Positions 33,408 through 42,782 of a stretch of 64,000 bases of DNA are shown here, piece after piece (position 1 is the stretch's first letter; every line of letters begins with the position of its first letter). The notes under the pieces are model-generated. The model searched no databases and had not been told where the DNA came from. It was given only the letters and a program-made list of their open reading frames with translations. This stretch comes from Vulcanisaeta souniana JCM 11219 (GTDB lineage: Archaea; Thermoproteota; Thermoprotei; Thermoproteales; Thermocladiaceae), in the NCBI RefSeq assembly GCF_026000775.1, contig NZ_AP026830.1:2007056-2071055 (forward strand). The letters are read 5' to 3'. Both the position numbers and the translations under genes were made by a program.

Positions 33408-33998
33408 ATGCTACAACAGCTCGATCAGATACGTATCAGGCTTATGGGGCTTGGTGGGCATGGCATTGTATTTGCTGGCAGGCTCCTTGGTATGGCAGCT
33501 GCCATGGGCGGCCTTGACTCAATATTAACAATAACATACAGCCCCGAGCAGAGGGGTGGTTGGTCGAGGGCTGATGTAATAATAGCTAAGGAGATGGTCG
33601 ATTACCCACTCATTGATGAGGCTGATTTATTCCTGGCAACCACGCAGCAGGCATTTAACCTTGAATTCAAGAGTCTACGTAAGGGCGGTGTATTCATTTA
33701 CGAAAGTACAATATACAAGCCCACGATCCCCAACTTAGGCAGTTATGTGGTGATACCAGTACCTGCCACAGAGATTGCAGAAAAAACCACAGGTAGGAAG
33801 CTAACGATGAACGTGGTTCTCGTTGGTATAATAACAGCAATCCTGGAGCCCGTTATAAAGGAAGATCACATAATTAATGCAATAAAGGGCATGACAAGGA
33901 GGGCGGGTAAACTCGATACATCGGTTCAAGAAATGAACATAAAAGCATTTCAGGCAGGGCTCGATTATGGTAAAAAGTACCTGCAAGAACTGAGGTGA
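33408..33998 (+). CDS. korC: 2-oxoacid:ferredoxin oxidoreductase gamma subunit
   Basis: 196 residues of the gamma-subunit fold with LMGLGGHGIVFAGRLLGMAA near the start and EQRGGWSRADVII. The gamma domain completes the oxidoreductase and binds the CoA end. It is separated from the beta gene but sits 4 bp upstream of the HdrA fusion gene, a spacing that suggests gamma and the Hdr proteins are made together, so the oxidoreductase may physically dock on the Hdr complex. Confidence 0.9.
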   Translation: MLQQLDQIRIRLMGLGGHGIVFAGRLLGMAAAMGGLDSILTITYSPEQRGGWSRADVIIAKEMVDYPLIDEADLFLATTQQAFNLEFKSLRKGGVFIYESTIYKPTIPNLGSYVVIPVPATEIAEKTTGRKLTMNVVLVGIITAILEPVIKEDHIINAIKGMTRRAGKLDTSVQEMNIKAFQAGLDYGKKYLQELR

Positions 33999-34002
33999 TT
34001 GT

Positions 34003-37000
34003 ATGCCAACAAATAGGGTCCTCATCCTGGGTGGTGGTATTGCTGGTATTGAGGCTGCTCTTGCCCTGGCTAACATGGGTTATAGGGTTACGCTTGTTGA
34101 GAAGTCCCCTGCCATTGGCGGCAAGATGGCAATGCTCGACAAGACATTCCCAACACTGGACTGCAGCATATGCATAGAAGGACCGTTAATAAGTGACGTA
34201 GCTAGGCACCCACGCATTGAATTATTGTCTCCAGCCGAATTAATCGACCTAACGGGATCTCCAGGTGACTTTAAGGCTAGAATACTGGTTAAGCCCAGGT
34301 ATGTTACTGACGATTGCACGAAATGTGGACAGTGCGAGGATGTGTGTCCGGTGGTCGTACCTAGCGAGTTCGAGTCGGGCATTGGCGCTAGAAAGGCAAT
34401 ATACCTACCATTTCCACAGGCGGAACCTGGAATATACATGCTTGACATAGATCACTGCCTCAATAAGCCACCGAATTATTTCCCTTGCGATAGGTGTGCT
34501 AAGGCCTGCGATAGGAATGCCATAATATACACAATGATGCCCAAGGTCATAGAGCGTGATGTGGCGGCCGTGATCATGTCGACCGGCTTCGAACTCGAGA
34601 AAGGCGAAATCCTCGGGGAGTATGGGTATGGCAGACATATGGATGTGGTGACATCACTCGAATTCGAGAGACTTGTTAATGCATCGGGTCCCTCAAGTGG
34701 TGTTGTTGTTAAGCCAAGTACTGGTGAGGAACCAGAGGACATATTACTCGTGTCCTGCATAGGCTCAAGAAACAATAGGTACAATGATTACTGCTCGGGG
34801 TTCTGTTGCACATACCTGCTTAAGCAGGGTATATACGCCAAGGTACTTCATGGCATTAAGAACGTCACATTAATGTACATGAATGATATTAGGACTTATG
34901 GTAAGGGATTCGAGAACTTCTTCGATAGAGCCCTCAAGGAAGGGGTAAACATTGTTTGGGGTAGGCCGGAGGTGGTTGGTGAGAGAAATGGTAAGATAAT
35001 AGTCAAGTTTGAGGACACCAGGAATAAGAAGGTTACCATGAAGGAGTATGATATGGTTGTCCTGGCGCCCTCCATAAAACCAGTTAATGACATGGGCAAG
35101 TTAAGTAAAATATTGAGCATTTCATTGAATAGGGCTGGCTTTGTAAAGACTGAGTCTACAAACCCCACGTTAACAACAAGGCCTGGTATTTTCGTTGCAG
35201 GGTCGGTTAGTGGCCCTCGGGATATCTCAGAATCCGTGGTTACTGGATTAGCTGCCGCAGTACAGGCAACCAGGTATGCAAGCCCTGGGGTGATTGAAGA
35301 GGAGAAGTATGAGGAGAAGATAGAGCCATACCCAATCAGGGTCGGCGTTTTCGTATGCCACTGCGGTACAAATATAGCTGGTGTAGCCGATGTACCAGCA
35401 TTAGTAGAGGCGGCTAAGCAGATGCCAGGCGTTGTGCATGCCGAGGATCTCCAATTTGCATGTGCCAAATCATCACTGGATAGAATGACAGAGGTGATAA
35501 AGGAGAAGAAACTGAACAGGGTAGTTGTCGCTTCATGTTCCCCAGTCACTCATCTTAGGTTTTTCCAGGATGCTGCGAGGAGGGCTGGTCTTAATCCTTA
35601 CCTCGTGGAGATGACGAATATTAGGAACCTGGACACATGGGTCCACAGCGATAGGAGGGCAGCCACCGAGAAGGCAAAGGACATGATAAAGATGGCGGTA
35701 GCTAAAACCCACCACATGGTACCCCTACAGACAATAAAGCTACCAGTAATTAAGAGGGCCTTAGTCGTTGGTTGTGGACCAGCTGGCCTAGCAGCAGCCA
35801 CTGGATTAGCAGGAGCAGGTATTGAGACTATGCTTGTTGAGAAGGCCAACGAGTGTGGTGGTATGTTAAGGCGTCTAAGTAGGCTTGAACCAGAGGGCTT
35901 TGAAGCTAAGAAACTGCTTGATAGGATGGTTGAGGAGGCTAGGGAGGTTGGTGTTAAGTTCGTGCTTGGTACTACTATTAAGGATGTCTCTGGATTTACA
36001 GGCAATTTCCATGTCGTACTCAGCAATGGTTCCGAGTTGGATGTTGGCGCTATAGTCGTAGCCACGGGCGCCAAGCCCTATATACCAACTGAGTTCAATT
36101 ACGGTAAGGACCCCAGGGTGCTAACAACGCTGGATCTTGAGAATGGGAAGACCGTTGATGGTAAGAACGTGGCCGTAATAAACTGTGTTGGTTCCAGGAC
36201 AAGCAATAGAGGATGTTCAAAGTACTGCTGCGCAGTGGGCCTGAGTAAGGCAATTGAATTAAGGAACCAGGGTAAGAATGTAGTCCTAATTTATAGGGAT
36301 ATAATGGGTGTTGATCCCGAGGTCGAAGACCTATACAAGAAAGCTAGAGACGCTGGTGTTTTGTTCATTAGAGTGCCAAGGAAGGCGGAGTTAACTGAGG
36401 CTATAAAGATGGATAATGATAAGTTGATAGTTAATGATGTTGAGTTAGGGGATGATGTTGAGGTATCATTTGACAATGTCGTCCTTAACATAGGCTTAGT
36501 ACCGAGTGAGGATACAGACGAGGTCTCTAAGGTTTTGAGACTTTCTAGGGATCAGGAGGGTTTCTTGATGGAGGCTCATCCGAAGCTTGGCCCGGTGGAT
36601 ACGATGACACCGGGCATATTCATAGCAGGTGCCGCCAGGGGTCCGAAGAACGTAGCCGAGACAATAGCGGAGGGCTACGCGGCTGCATCAAGGGCATTGA
36701 TGATGCTTGCCCAGGGTTACGTTACCAAGGAACCATTCATTCCGAAGTTTGACTGGTCTAAATGCACTAAATGCGGTCTTTGCATTAAGGCTTGTCCCTA
36801 TGGCGCCATTAGGGGTGTACCCGGTAAGTGGATCGAGCACGTACCAGCCGCTTGCCAGGGTTGTGGTTCATGCGTTGCTGAGTGCCCGCAGGATGCTATA
36901 GCACTTGATGCACTAAGTGATGATGCTATCATGGCTCAGATTGATGCTGCCTTGGCTGAGGAGCCTGAGAGGAAGGTTGTCATGTTCACCTGTGCCTACT

Positions 37001-37392
37001 GCTCCTACTGGGCTGCCGATAATGCCGGTATATTTAAGATGCAGTACCCACCATACGCGAGGATAATTAGGCTTCAGTGCAGTTCTAGGTTGGCTTGGAG
37101 GCATGTTAAGCATGCCTTTGAGCTTGGTGCTGCTGGGGTCTTTGTGACTGGTTGTAGGCTTGGTGACTGCCACTACATAACGGCCAATTACAACACGGTC
37201 AAGAGATTCGAAAACTGGAAAAAGAGACTGAAGAACATAGGCATGAAAGAAGAAAGATTCCAAATGAGACTGTTTGGAGCGCCTGATGTGGTTGACCTAG
37301 TGGAGACTATGAGAGAGGCCGAGAAGGTCGTTAAGACAGTGACTAAGGAGGAGATTGAAATGACAAAACAAAGAATCAAGCAATTAAGGTGA
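34003..37392 (+). CDS. hdrA: Giant HdrA-HdrA-MvhD fusion flavoprotein
   Basis: 1129 residues. First HdrA unit (1 to about 440): FAD loop LILGGGIAGIEAALALANMG, CSICIEGPL, and an inserted ferredoxin motif CTKCGQCEDVCP (about 105). Second unit starts with the HdrA N-terminal domain FVCHCGTNIAGV (about 450), has its own FAD loop VVGCGPAGLAAATGLA (about 590) and a two-cluster ferredoxin, CTKCGLCIKACP and CQGCGSCVAECP (about 921-965). The last 140 residues (FTCAYCSYWAADNAG, VTGCRLGDCHY) match MvhD. HdrA is the flavin-bifurcating subunit of heterodisulfide reductase. Unit one lacks the HdrA N-terminal and C-terminal domains while unit two lacks the inserted ferredoxin, so the fusion seems to complement itself as an intramolecular dimer. 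Confidence 0.88.
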   Translation: MPTNRVLILGGGIAGIEAALALANMGYRVTLVEKSPAIGGKMAMLDKTFPTLDCSICIEGPLISDVARHPRIELLSPAELIDLTGSPGDFKARILVKPRYVTDDCTKCGQCEDVCPVVVPSEFESGIGARKAIYLPFPQAEPGIYMLDIDHCLNKPPNYFPCDRCAKACDRNAIIYTMMPKVIERDVAAVIMSTGFELEKGEILGEYGYGRHMDVVTSLEFERLVNASGPSSGVVVKPSTGEEPEDILLVSCIGSRNNRYNDYCSGFCCTYLLKQGIYAKVLHGIKNVTLMYMNDIRTYGKGFENFFDRALKEGVNIVWGRPEVVGERNGKIIVKFEDTRNKKVTMKEYDMVVLAPSIKPVNDMGKLSKILSISLNRAGFVKTESTNPTLTTRPGIFVAGSVSGPRDISESVVTGLAAAVQATRYASPGVIEEEKYEEKIEPYPIRVGVFVCHCGTNIAGVADVPALVEAAKQMPGVVHAEDLQFACAKSSLDRMTEVIKEKKLNRVVVASCSPVTHLRFFQDAARRAGLNPYLVEMTNIRNLDTWVHSDRRAATEKAKDMIKMAVAKTHHMVPLQTIKLPVIKRALVVGCGPAGLAAATGLAGAGIETMLVEKANECGGMLRRLSRLEPEGFEAKKLLDRMVEEAREVGVKFVLGTTIKDVSGFTGNFHVVLSNGSELDVGAIVVATGAKPYIPTEFNYGKDPRVLTTLDLENGKTVDGKNVAVINCVGSRTSNRGCSKYCCAVGLSKAIELRNQGKNVVLIYRDIMGVDPEVEDLYKKARDAGVLFIRVPRKAELTEAIKMDNDKLIVNDVELGDDVEVSFDNVVLNIGLVPSEDTDEVSKVLRLSRDQEGFLMEAHPKLGPVDTMTPGIFIAGAARGPKNVAETIAEGYAAASRALMMLAQGYVTKEPFIPKFDWSKCTKCGLCIKACPYGAIRGVPGKWIEHVPAACQGCGSCVAECPQDAIALDALSDDAIMAQIDAALAEEPERKVVMFTCAYCSYWAADNAGIFKMQYPPYARIIRLQCSSRLAWRHVKHAFELGAAGVFVTGCRLGDCHYITANYNTVKRFENWKKRLKNIGMKEERFQMRLFGAPDVVDLVETMREAEKVVKTVTKEEIEMTKQRIKQLR

Positions 37393-38522
37393 TGAACATG
37401 CCAGTAACCGTTAACTTCGGCCTTAGGGAGGAACTCCTTAAGTTGGTGCCCACACTAGGCCTTTGTTATCAATGCGGAACATGTAGCACCTACTGCCCAA
37501 TAACGGATGAATCATACAACATTAGGCTAATCGTTAAGAAGGCTCAACTTGGTGTTGTTGAACCAAAGGACTTTAAGGTCATTTGGGACTGCGTAACCTG
37601 CGGTACTTGCCAGGCCCTGTGCCCCAACAATGTCGAGATTGTGAATCTCGTAGAGATAATTAGGACAATGGCCATGAAGTCCAAGGTATTCCCAACAAAG
37701 ATTAATGAGATACTCTGGAAGATTTATGAGAACCAGAACCCATGGGGCTACACAGTCACTGATAAGAGAAGATTCTTAGCTCAATTCAGTAGTTTAATTA
37801 ATAATGAGAACCCAGATGTGGTTATTTATCCATGCTGCTTATCAATTGGAGATCCAAGAGTTCAGAAGCACATTAAGGCCTTGATTAGGGTATTGACCAA
37901 GGCTGGCCTCAAGGTAGGCATATACACTGGTTTATCTTGCTGTGGCGACATTATTGAGCATACAGGTAATAAGGCATTCTACGAGGAATACACAGCAAAG
38001 TTGAGAGACTCAATAATGAGTAACATTAAGGCTCCAGTAATAGTGACATTATCACCACACTGTGAGTATTCCCTTAAGAAGTATCTTAAGGGCATTAAAG
38101 TGATTCATTACGTAGAATTACTTGATGAGCTTATACGTAATGGTAAGTTAAAGATTGATAAGAAGGCAGACATTACCGTAACTTATCATGATCCATGTTA
38201 CTTATCTAAGCATCAAAGGATCATTGAGGAGCCCAGGAGGGTGATCACTTCAGTACCTGGCGTTAGGCTTGTTGAAATGATCCACTCAGGGGAGAAGTCC
38301 CTCTGCTGTGGCGCCGGCGGTGGAGGCATAGCCCTAGAGACTAGGGTATCCACTGATTTATCAAAGCGTAGGTTAAAGGAGGCAATCGACACGGGTGCTT
38401 CTGTTGTGCTCACCGCATGCACCTACTGCTTCAGGATGCTTGAGGATGCAAATAAGGTAGTGAAAACAAACATGAAGGTTATGGACCTAGTTGAGTTCCT
38501 AGATAGTATTATGGGTGATTAG
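37392..38522 (+). CDS. hdrD: HdrD-like protein (HdrC-HdrB fusion)
   Basis: About 376 residues: two [4Fe-4S] motifs, CYQCGTCSTYCP (about 25) and CVTCGTCQALCP (about 69), then two CCG domains. The first CCG domain has YPCCLSIGD and LSCCGDI; the second has HDPCYLSKH, SLCCGAGGGG and TACTYC. HdrD reduces heterodisulfides or comparable substrates with its noncubane clusters. The start ATG 37392 overlaps the HdrA stop (TGATG). It lies between HdrA and ETF, so it is likely one end of the electron chain. Its substrate is unknown, since Thermoproteales lack coenzyme M and B. Confidence 0.85.
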   Translation: MNMPVTVNFGLREELLKLVPTLGLCYQCGTCSTYCPITDESYNIRLIVKKAQLGVVEPKDFKVIWDCVTCGTCQALCPNNVEIVNLVEIIRTMAMKSKVFPTKINEILWKIYENQNPWGYTVTDKRRFLAQFSSLINNENPDVVIYPCCLSIGDPRVQKHIKALIRVLTKAGLKVGIYTGLSCCGDIIEHTGNKAFYEEYTAKLRDSIMSNIKAPVIVTLSPHCEYSLKKYLKGIKVIHYVELLDELIRNGKLKIDKKADITVTYHDPCYLSKHQRIIEEPRRVITSVPGVRLVEMIHSGEKSLCCGAGGGGIALETRVSTDLSKRRLKEAIDTGASVVLTACTYCFRMLEDANKVVKTNMKVMDLVEFLDSIMGD

Positions 38523-38523
38523 C

Positions 38524-39504
38524 ATGAGTGAATGGAGGGGAATATCCGTATTTATCGAGCAGGATAATGGCGAGCTAGAAGGGGCTTCACTTGAGGTTTT
38601 AACGAGGGCAGGCGAGCTAGGAAGGAAGTTTAATGAGGATGTTCTCGGCATATTACTGGGCCATGAGTTGAAGAATATAGCTAAGGAGTCCTCCCAGTAT
38701 GGCGCCGATAAGCTCATTGTAGTTAATCATCCTGACCTAAGGCATTACAATAGTGATGCTTATACAGAGGTCATGGCTTACCTAATTAATAAGTACAGAC
38801 CTAGGTACTTATTATTACCAGCCACTAGGAATTCGAGGGATCTGGCTGGTAGGTTAGCAGTTAGGTTTAGGGCTTGTTTGAGCGCCCATGTTATTATGGT
38901 TGATATTGATGAGAGGGATAGGAAGTTGGTCACTGCGGTACCTGGCTTCGGTGGTAACATAGTTGCCACTGTAGTTTGTACGAGTGGTAAACCCGAAATG
39001 GCTACTGTAAGCCCAGGAACCTACGAAGCAAAGCTGAGCAACAAGGAAGCTACTATAATTGAGGAGACAATACCCGAGGGTGCGTTGAGAGGTCGTAGAA
39101 TAGAGCTTATGGAGAAGAAGACCTCACCAATGCCGGATTTATCAAGGGCTGAGAAGGTCGTCGTGGCTGGTCTTGGCACTGGCGGTGATCTGGAGTTAAT
39201 TAAGGAATTTGCAAGTTTAATAGGGGCTGCAATTGGCGTTACGAGGCCCCTTGCAGACATGGGCTTAATGCCCAGGGACTATCAAATAGGTACCACGGGA
39301 GTTTCATTGAGGGCTAAGACCGTATTTGTGTTTGGCGCAAGTGGTGCTCCGCACTTCGTCTACGGCATTAGGGACTGTGGCACCATAGTTGCCGTCAATA
39401 CTGATAAGGAGGCACCCATATTTGAGAACTGCGATTACTGCGTTGTGGCTGACCTATTTGATTTACTTAAGGTGTTGATAAAGGAAATGAGGGGTGGTAA
39501 GTGA
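38524..39504 (+). CDS. etfA: Electron transfer flavoprotein alpha subunit
   Basis: About 326 residues. The C-terminal FAD domain is clear: AEKVVVAGLGTGGDLELIKEFA, RPLADMGLMPRDYQIGTTG and IVAVNTDKEAPIFENCDYCVVADLFDLL. ETF alpha binds FAD and pairs with ETF beta to carry single electrons from acyl-CoA dehydrogenases or, in bifurcating ETFs, to split electrons. The gene precedes the beta gene, the reverse of the usual beta-alpha order. The ATG at 38524 is preferred to the GTG at 38515, which overlaps the hdrD stop. Confidence 0.9.
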   Translation: MSEWRGISVFIEQDNGELEGASLEVLTRAGELGRKFNEDVLGILLGHELKNIAKESSQYGADKLIVVNHPDLRHYNSDAYTEVMAYLINKYRPRYLLLPATRNSRDLAGRLAVRFRACLSAHVIMVDIDERDRKLVTAVPGFGGNIVATVVCTSGKPEMATVSPGTYEAKLSNKEATIIEETIPEGALRGRRIELMEKKTSPMPDLSRAEKVVVAGLGTGGDLELIKEFASLIGAAIGVTRPLADMGLMPRDYQIGTTGVSLRAKTVFVFGASGAPHFVYGIRDCGTIVAVNTDKEAPIFENCDYCVVADLFDLLKVLIKEMRGGK

Positions 39505-40298
39505 TGGCATCTCTCAGGAATATAATAGTTACAATGAAGGTAACGCCGAAGCCCGAGGAGATTAGGTTCGACCCAACCACCAAGACTGTTGATAGGTCTA
39601 AGGCAACCAATGAAATAAATCCAGCAGACAAGAACGCCCTAGAGTTAGCTCTGCAATTAAAGGAGAAGTATGGTGGTAGGGTTGTTATACTGTCCATGGG
39701 TCCGCCATTCTGGGATCAATTCCTTAAGATGGGCATAGCAATGGGTGCAGATGACGCAGTGCTAATAAGTGATAGGGCATTGGGCGGCTCTGACGCCTTT
39801 GTAACTTCTAGGGTACTCGCGGCAGCAGTTAAGAAAATAGGAGATTACTCACTTGTTATTGCTGGTGAGGAGAGTGAGGATGGCTCAACAGGGCAAGTGC
39901 CTCCCGGCATGGCCGAGTGGTTGGGAATTCCTGCCGTTACGTATGTTTCACAGGTCACTGATGCTATGGAAGACTCAATAATTGTTAAGAGGACTATTAA
40001 GGGCGGCTATGAGACAGTTAAGGTTAAGTTACCTGCAGTTATATCGGTAGAGCTTGGTATAAATACACCGAGGTTTCCTGACTTCGAGAGACTACAGTGG
40101 GCTCAAAACGAGTTTAAGACAACCATATGGGGCATTAAAGACCTGGGCATTGCAGAGAATGAGGTCGGCTTTAAGGGTTCGTTAACTGCCGTAACCGAAT
40201 TAAGAGAATTAAGGCCACGTGAACGACTACGTCAATTCATCGAGGGAAGTCCCGAGGAGATAGCCAGAGAGTTAATTAAGAGACTCGGATTGAAGTGA
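39504..40298 (+). CDS. etfB: Electron transfer flavoprotein beta subunit
   Basis: About 264 residues. Marks: EINPADKNALELALQLKEKYGG, MGADDAVLISDRALGGSDAF and the binding loop GEESEDGSTGQVPPGMAEWLG (about residues 115-135). The loop matches the ETF-beta DGxTxQVxP motif. Its start overlaps the alpha stop (TGATG). The two genes end the operon; no FixC/EtfC quinone oxidoreductase follows, and no acyl-CoA dehydrogenase lies in the window, so the partner donor or acceptor is unknown. Confidence 0.9.
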   Translation: MASLRNIIVTMKVTPKPEEIRFDPTTKTVDRSKATNEINPADKNALELALQLKEKYGGRVVILSMGPPFWDQFLKMGIAMGADDAVLISDRALGGSDAFVTSRVLAAAVKKIGDYSLVIAGEESEDGSTGQVPPGMAEWLGIPAVTYVSQVTDAMEDSIIVKRTIKGGYETVKVKLPAVISVELGINTPRFPDFERLQWAQNEFKTTIWGIKDLGIAENEVGFKGSLTAVTELRELRPRERLRQFIEGSPEEIARELIKRLGLK

Positions 40299-40401
40299 AG
40301 TTCGACTTACTCCATTAGCTTAAATTGACCTAGTTCAAAATATAGTTATTATTATATTAATTGGTTATTAAGTGGGGAACCCGTGAGAACGCCAGTATCC
40401 A

Positions 40402-40719
40402 TTAACCTGCTAACTCATCTAATTGACTTAGGACTTCGGCATAGCCGCTTTGCTTTAATTCATTGACTTCATTCCTCTCGTACTTATATACCAAGTCGGC
40501 TCTGTTTGGTTCGAAGTCCCACGGAACCACGAGTATGTAATCACCAATCCTAAGCCACATCTTCTTCCTATACTTACCAGGTATCCTGACGAGCCTAATC
40601 TTGCCATCCTGGCACACAGCCTTCGCCCTGTCATCACCAACTAATTCCACAACCTTAGCAAACATCTCTCCCTCCTCCGGTAAGCGTACCTTACTTCCCT
40701 GCTGGTTTTCCTTAGGCAT
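40402..40719 (-). CDS. Translation initiation factor aIF1A
   Basis: 105 residues of the S1/OB-fold initiation factor 1A: LPEEGEMFAKVVELVGDDRAKAVCQDGK, RLVRIPGKYRKKMWLRIGDYILVVPW. It stabilises initiator tRNA on the small ribosomal subunit. The aIF1A family is 100-115 residues, so the length is normal. It is preceded by a TATA box at 40743-40750. Confidence 0.95.
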   Translation of the reverse strand: MPKENQQGSKVRLPEEGEMFAKVVELVGDDRAKAVCQDGKIRLVRIPGKYRKKMWLRIGDYILVVPWDFEPNRADLVYKYERNEVNELKQSGYAEVLSQLDELAG

Positions 40720-40742
40720 TCTCCATAGTTGATCGGTATGCG

Positions 40743-40750
40743 TTTATAAA
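40743..40750 (-). promoter_or_regulatory. TATA box of the aIF1A gene
   Basis: TTTATAAA (palindromic) lies 24-31 bp upstream of ATG 40719 on the minus strand, with no ribosome-binding site between, fitting a leaderless start. Confidence 0.6.
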
Positions 40751-40765
40751 CCCAACCTTTATAGA

Positions 40766-41704
40766 TCAACATATGTCATTAAGTAGATACCGTTCATCAT
40801 CAATAACAATCTCTAATGTCCTCGAGCCATTCACCTCCATGCATCTCACCTCGTGGTTCGGTATCGTAATTTCGTTCTTAATTATATCATTTAACCTAAT
40901 ATTAATGATTTCCTTACTGACGATGTTTAGTAACCTGACAGTGCTTTGTGAGTAGGTAAGTACGTAATAGGGCTTATTCATGTACATTATCACCGAGCCA
41001 CGGTTTAGTGGGACTAGGAACACACTAATGCTTAGTTTAGTAATTACCTTATCTCCGCGTCCCTTAATCACGCTTTGGCTTTCAAGTACTCTACTTGGGA
41101 TCGTCTTATGTATCCTATGGGCTATAGATCTGGCGAGCCCTTGATCCGAGAGCTTTATGTCGAATCCTCCTGGCGCATCATCAATCCTCAGGAAACCACT
41201 CCTCTCTGTATCCCTCATTGTTTCTTTCTTCACTATATCGATGATCAACCTCTTGAGTTGGTTATCCATGGGTATCACGCTCCTGACCTGTATAATGGCT
41301 CTCTCCTTCTCATTGATCATATCCCTACACCTCGGGCATAATTCCTCACCATACCTAACTCTGATCTGTACTTCCTCGTCGTAGTCACTGATGAGGTCGT
41401 GGACGGTACCCCTAATCTTAACGATGGAGGTGTTTAATCCATGCCTTAGCCCAAGGCTCTCTATGGACGTGCTTTTAACACTGCCTAAGTACTCGATGGA
41501 CTCTAGGATTAGTTTCTCAATTACCCTGGGATCCCTTACCCACCTGCCCTTATATAGTATTGCGCCGCAACTTGGGCATCTTACAATGCCCACGAATTCC
41601 CTCTTAACCCTGGCCAATGGGTGGGTCTTCCTATAGCAGTCTGGGCATAGTCCCTCGATTAGTATTTCGGTTTCTCTACCACATAGTGCACATATTCTAC
41701 GCAT
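40766..41704 (-). CDS. nmd3: NMD3-family ribosome export/maturation protein
   Basis: 312 residues: an N-terminal cluster of zinc-binding cysteine pairs (CALCGRETEILIEGLCPDC, then CPSC, then CPRC), followed by an all-beta region. This layout is that of NMD3, the eukaryotic 60S export adaptor; in archaea the protein is shorter and its role is likely in 50S maturation, perhaps with aIF6. It lies 46 bp upstream of aIF1A on the same strand, so the two may share a transcript. Confidence 0.88.
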   Translation of the reverse strand: MRRICALCGRETEILIEGLCPDCYRKTHPLARVKREFVGIVRCPSCGAILYKGRWVRDPRVIEKLILESIEYLGSVKSTSIESLGLRHGLNTSIVKIRGTVHDLISDYDEEVQIRVRYGEELCPRCRDMINEKERAIIQVRSVIPMDNQLKRLIIDIVKKETMRDTERSGFLRIDDAPGGFDIKLSDQGLARSIAHRIHKTIPSRVLESQSVIKGRGDKVITKLSISVFLVPLNRGSVIMYMNKPYYVLTYSQSTVRLLNIVSKEIINIRLNDIIKNEITIPNHEVRCMEVNGSRTLEIVIDDERYLLNDIC

Positions 41705-41794
41705 TTCTCCAATCAGAGGTCCCTTAGGGAGGGGCTAAATAAATCATATTTCCTCGTACCATAATACTTAATACAGTAGGCGCGGGATCAACTT

Positions 41795-42724
41795 GTGGGT
41801 GGAGATATAGAGTCGAGGATCACGGATATTGTTAATGAGATGAGGTCATCAGTCGTGAGTATAATAACGACTAGGTTGATGGTTGATGAGTGGTTGAATG
41901 CAGCACCAGTAAGGGGCATTGGCACTGGTTTTTTTATTGATAATGAGCATGTGGTTACTGCAAACCACGTCGTGCAAGACGCCACGGAATTAATAGTGGT
42001 TACACCAGGCGGTGATGAGTATGAAGGTGAGTTATTGGGTAGGGACCCAGAGTTTGATGCAGCGTTGATAAGGGTTAGTGGTGCTCGATCCATAAAGTCC
42101 GTCAAGCTCGGCGACTCTGATAAACTTAAAGTGGGCCAGATGGTGATTGCCATGGGTTATCCCCTAGGCCTGCTTGGGGAACCCACAGTAACACTGGGTG
42201 TTGTTTCCGCAATTAGCAGGAGTATAAGGACTCCGGTTGGCGTTCTTGAAGGCTTGATTCAGACCGATGCAGCAATTAACCCGGGGAATTCAGGCGGGCC
42301 CCTGCTTAATCTTGATGGCGAAGTAATTGGTATGAATACTGCAATAATAGCCGGTGCGCAGGGAATTGGGTTTGCCGTACCCATAAACCTGGTTAAGTTA
42401 ACCATCGATGAGATACTGAGGTTCGGTAGGGTAGTTAGACCTAGACTGGGTATATATGGCATTGACCTCAATAAGCCCATGGCCAAGTACTTCAAGTTAC
42501 CCGTGGACAAGGGCGTGCTTGTGGTGGGAGTTGTTCCTGGTTCACCTGCTGACGATGCTGGTATTAGACAGGGAGATGTCATTACTGCAATTGATGATGA
42601 AGAATTATCAAGCATAGTTCAACTAAAGGTTCACTTGACCAAGAAGTTTATTGATGGAGTCAACACGTTTGATTTGATGGTGACAAGGGGCAGAACGAGA
42701 TATAGAATTAAAGTTAGCATATGA
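41795..42724 (+). CDS. HtrA/DegP-like serine protease with one PDZ domain
   Basis: 309 residues from GTG 41795. The catalytic triad is complete: His in EHVVTANHVV (about 55), Asp in FDAALIRV (about 88) and Ser in NPGNSGGPLLNLDG (about 165), followed by a PDZ domain from about residue 220. No signal peptide or membrane helix is visible, so it probably works in the cytoplasm, unlike bacterial periplasmic DegP. Function: protein quality control or regulatory proteolysis. Confidence 0.92.
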   Translation: MGGDIESRITDIVNEMRSSVVSIITTRLMVDEWLNAAPVRGIGTGFFIDNEHVVTANHVVQDATELIVVTPGGDEYEGELLGRDPEFDAALIRVSGARSIKSVKLGDSDKLKVGQMVIAMGYPLGLLGEPTVTLGVVSAISRSIRTPVGVLEGLIQTDAAINPGNSGGPLLNLDGEVIGMNTAIIAGAQGIGFAVPINLVKLTIDEILRFGRVVRPRLGIYGIDLNKPMAKYFKLPVDKGVLVVGVVPGSPADDAGIRQGDVITAIDDEELSSIVQLKVHLTKKFIDGVNTFDLMVTRGRTRYRIKVSI

Positions 42725-42782
42725 TTATTTTACACTGAATGTTAAGAGAGCTAAATTAAAAACTAGGTTGTTAATTCATGTG

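Noticed and set aside
34896-36074. Long minus-strand frames inside the HdrA fusion (34896-35549, 35598-36074)
   Set aside because: Antisense to a coherent protein with cluster and flavin motifs on the plus strand; they are shadows of it.
40299-40401. Possible small RNA near GTGGGGAACCCGTGAGAACG after etfB
   Set aside because: Only a short hairpin is possible and no RNA family mark is visible; a plain terminator region is enough.
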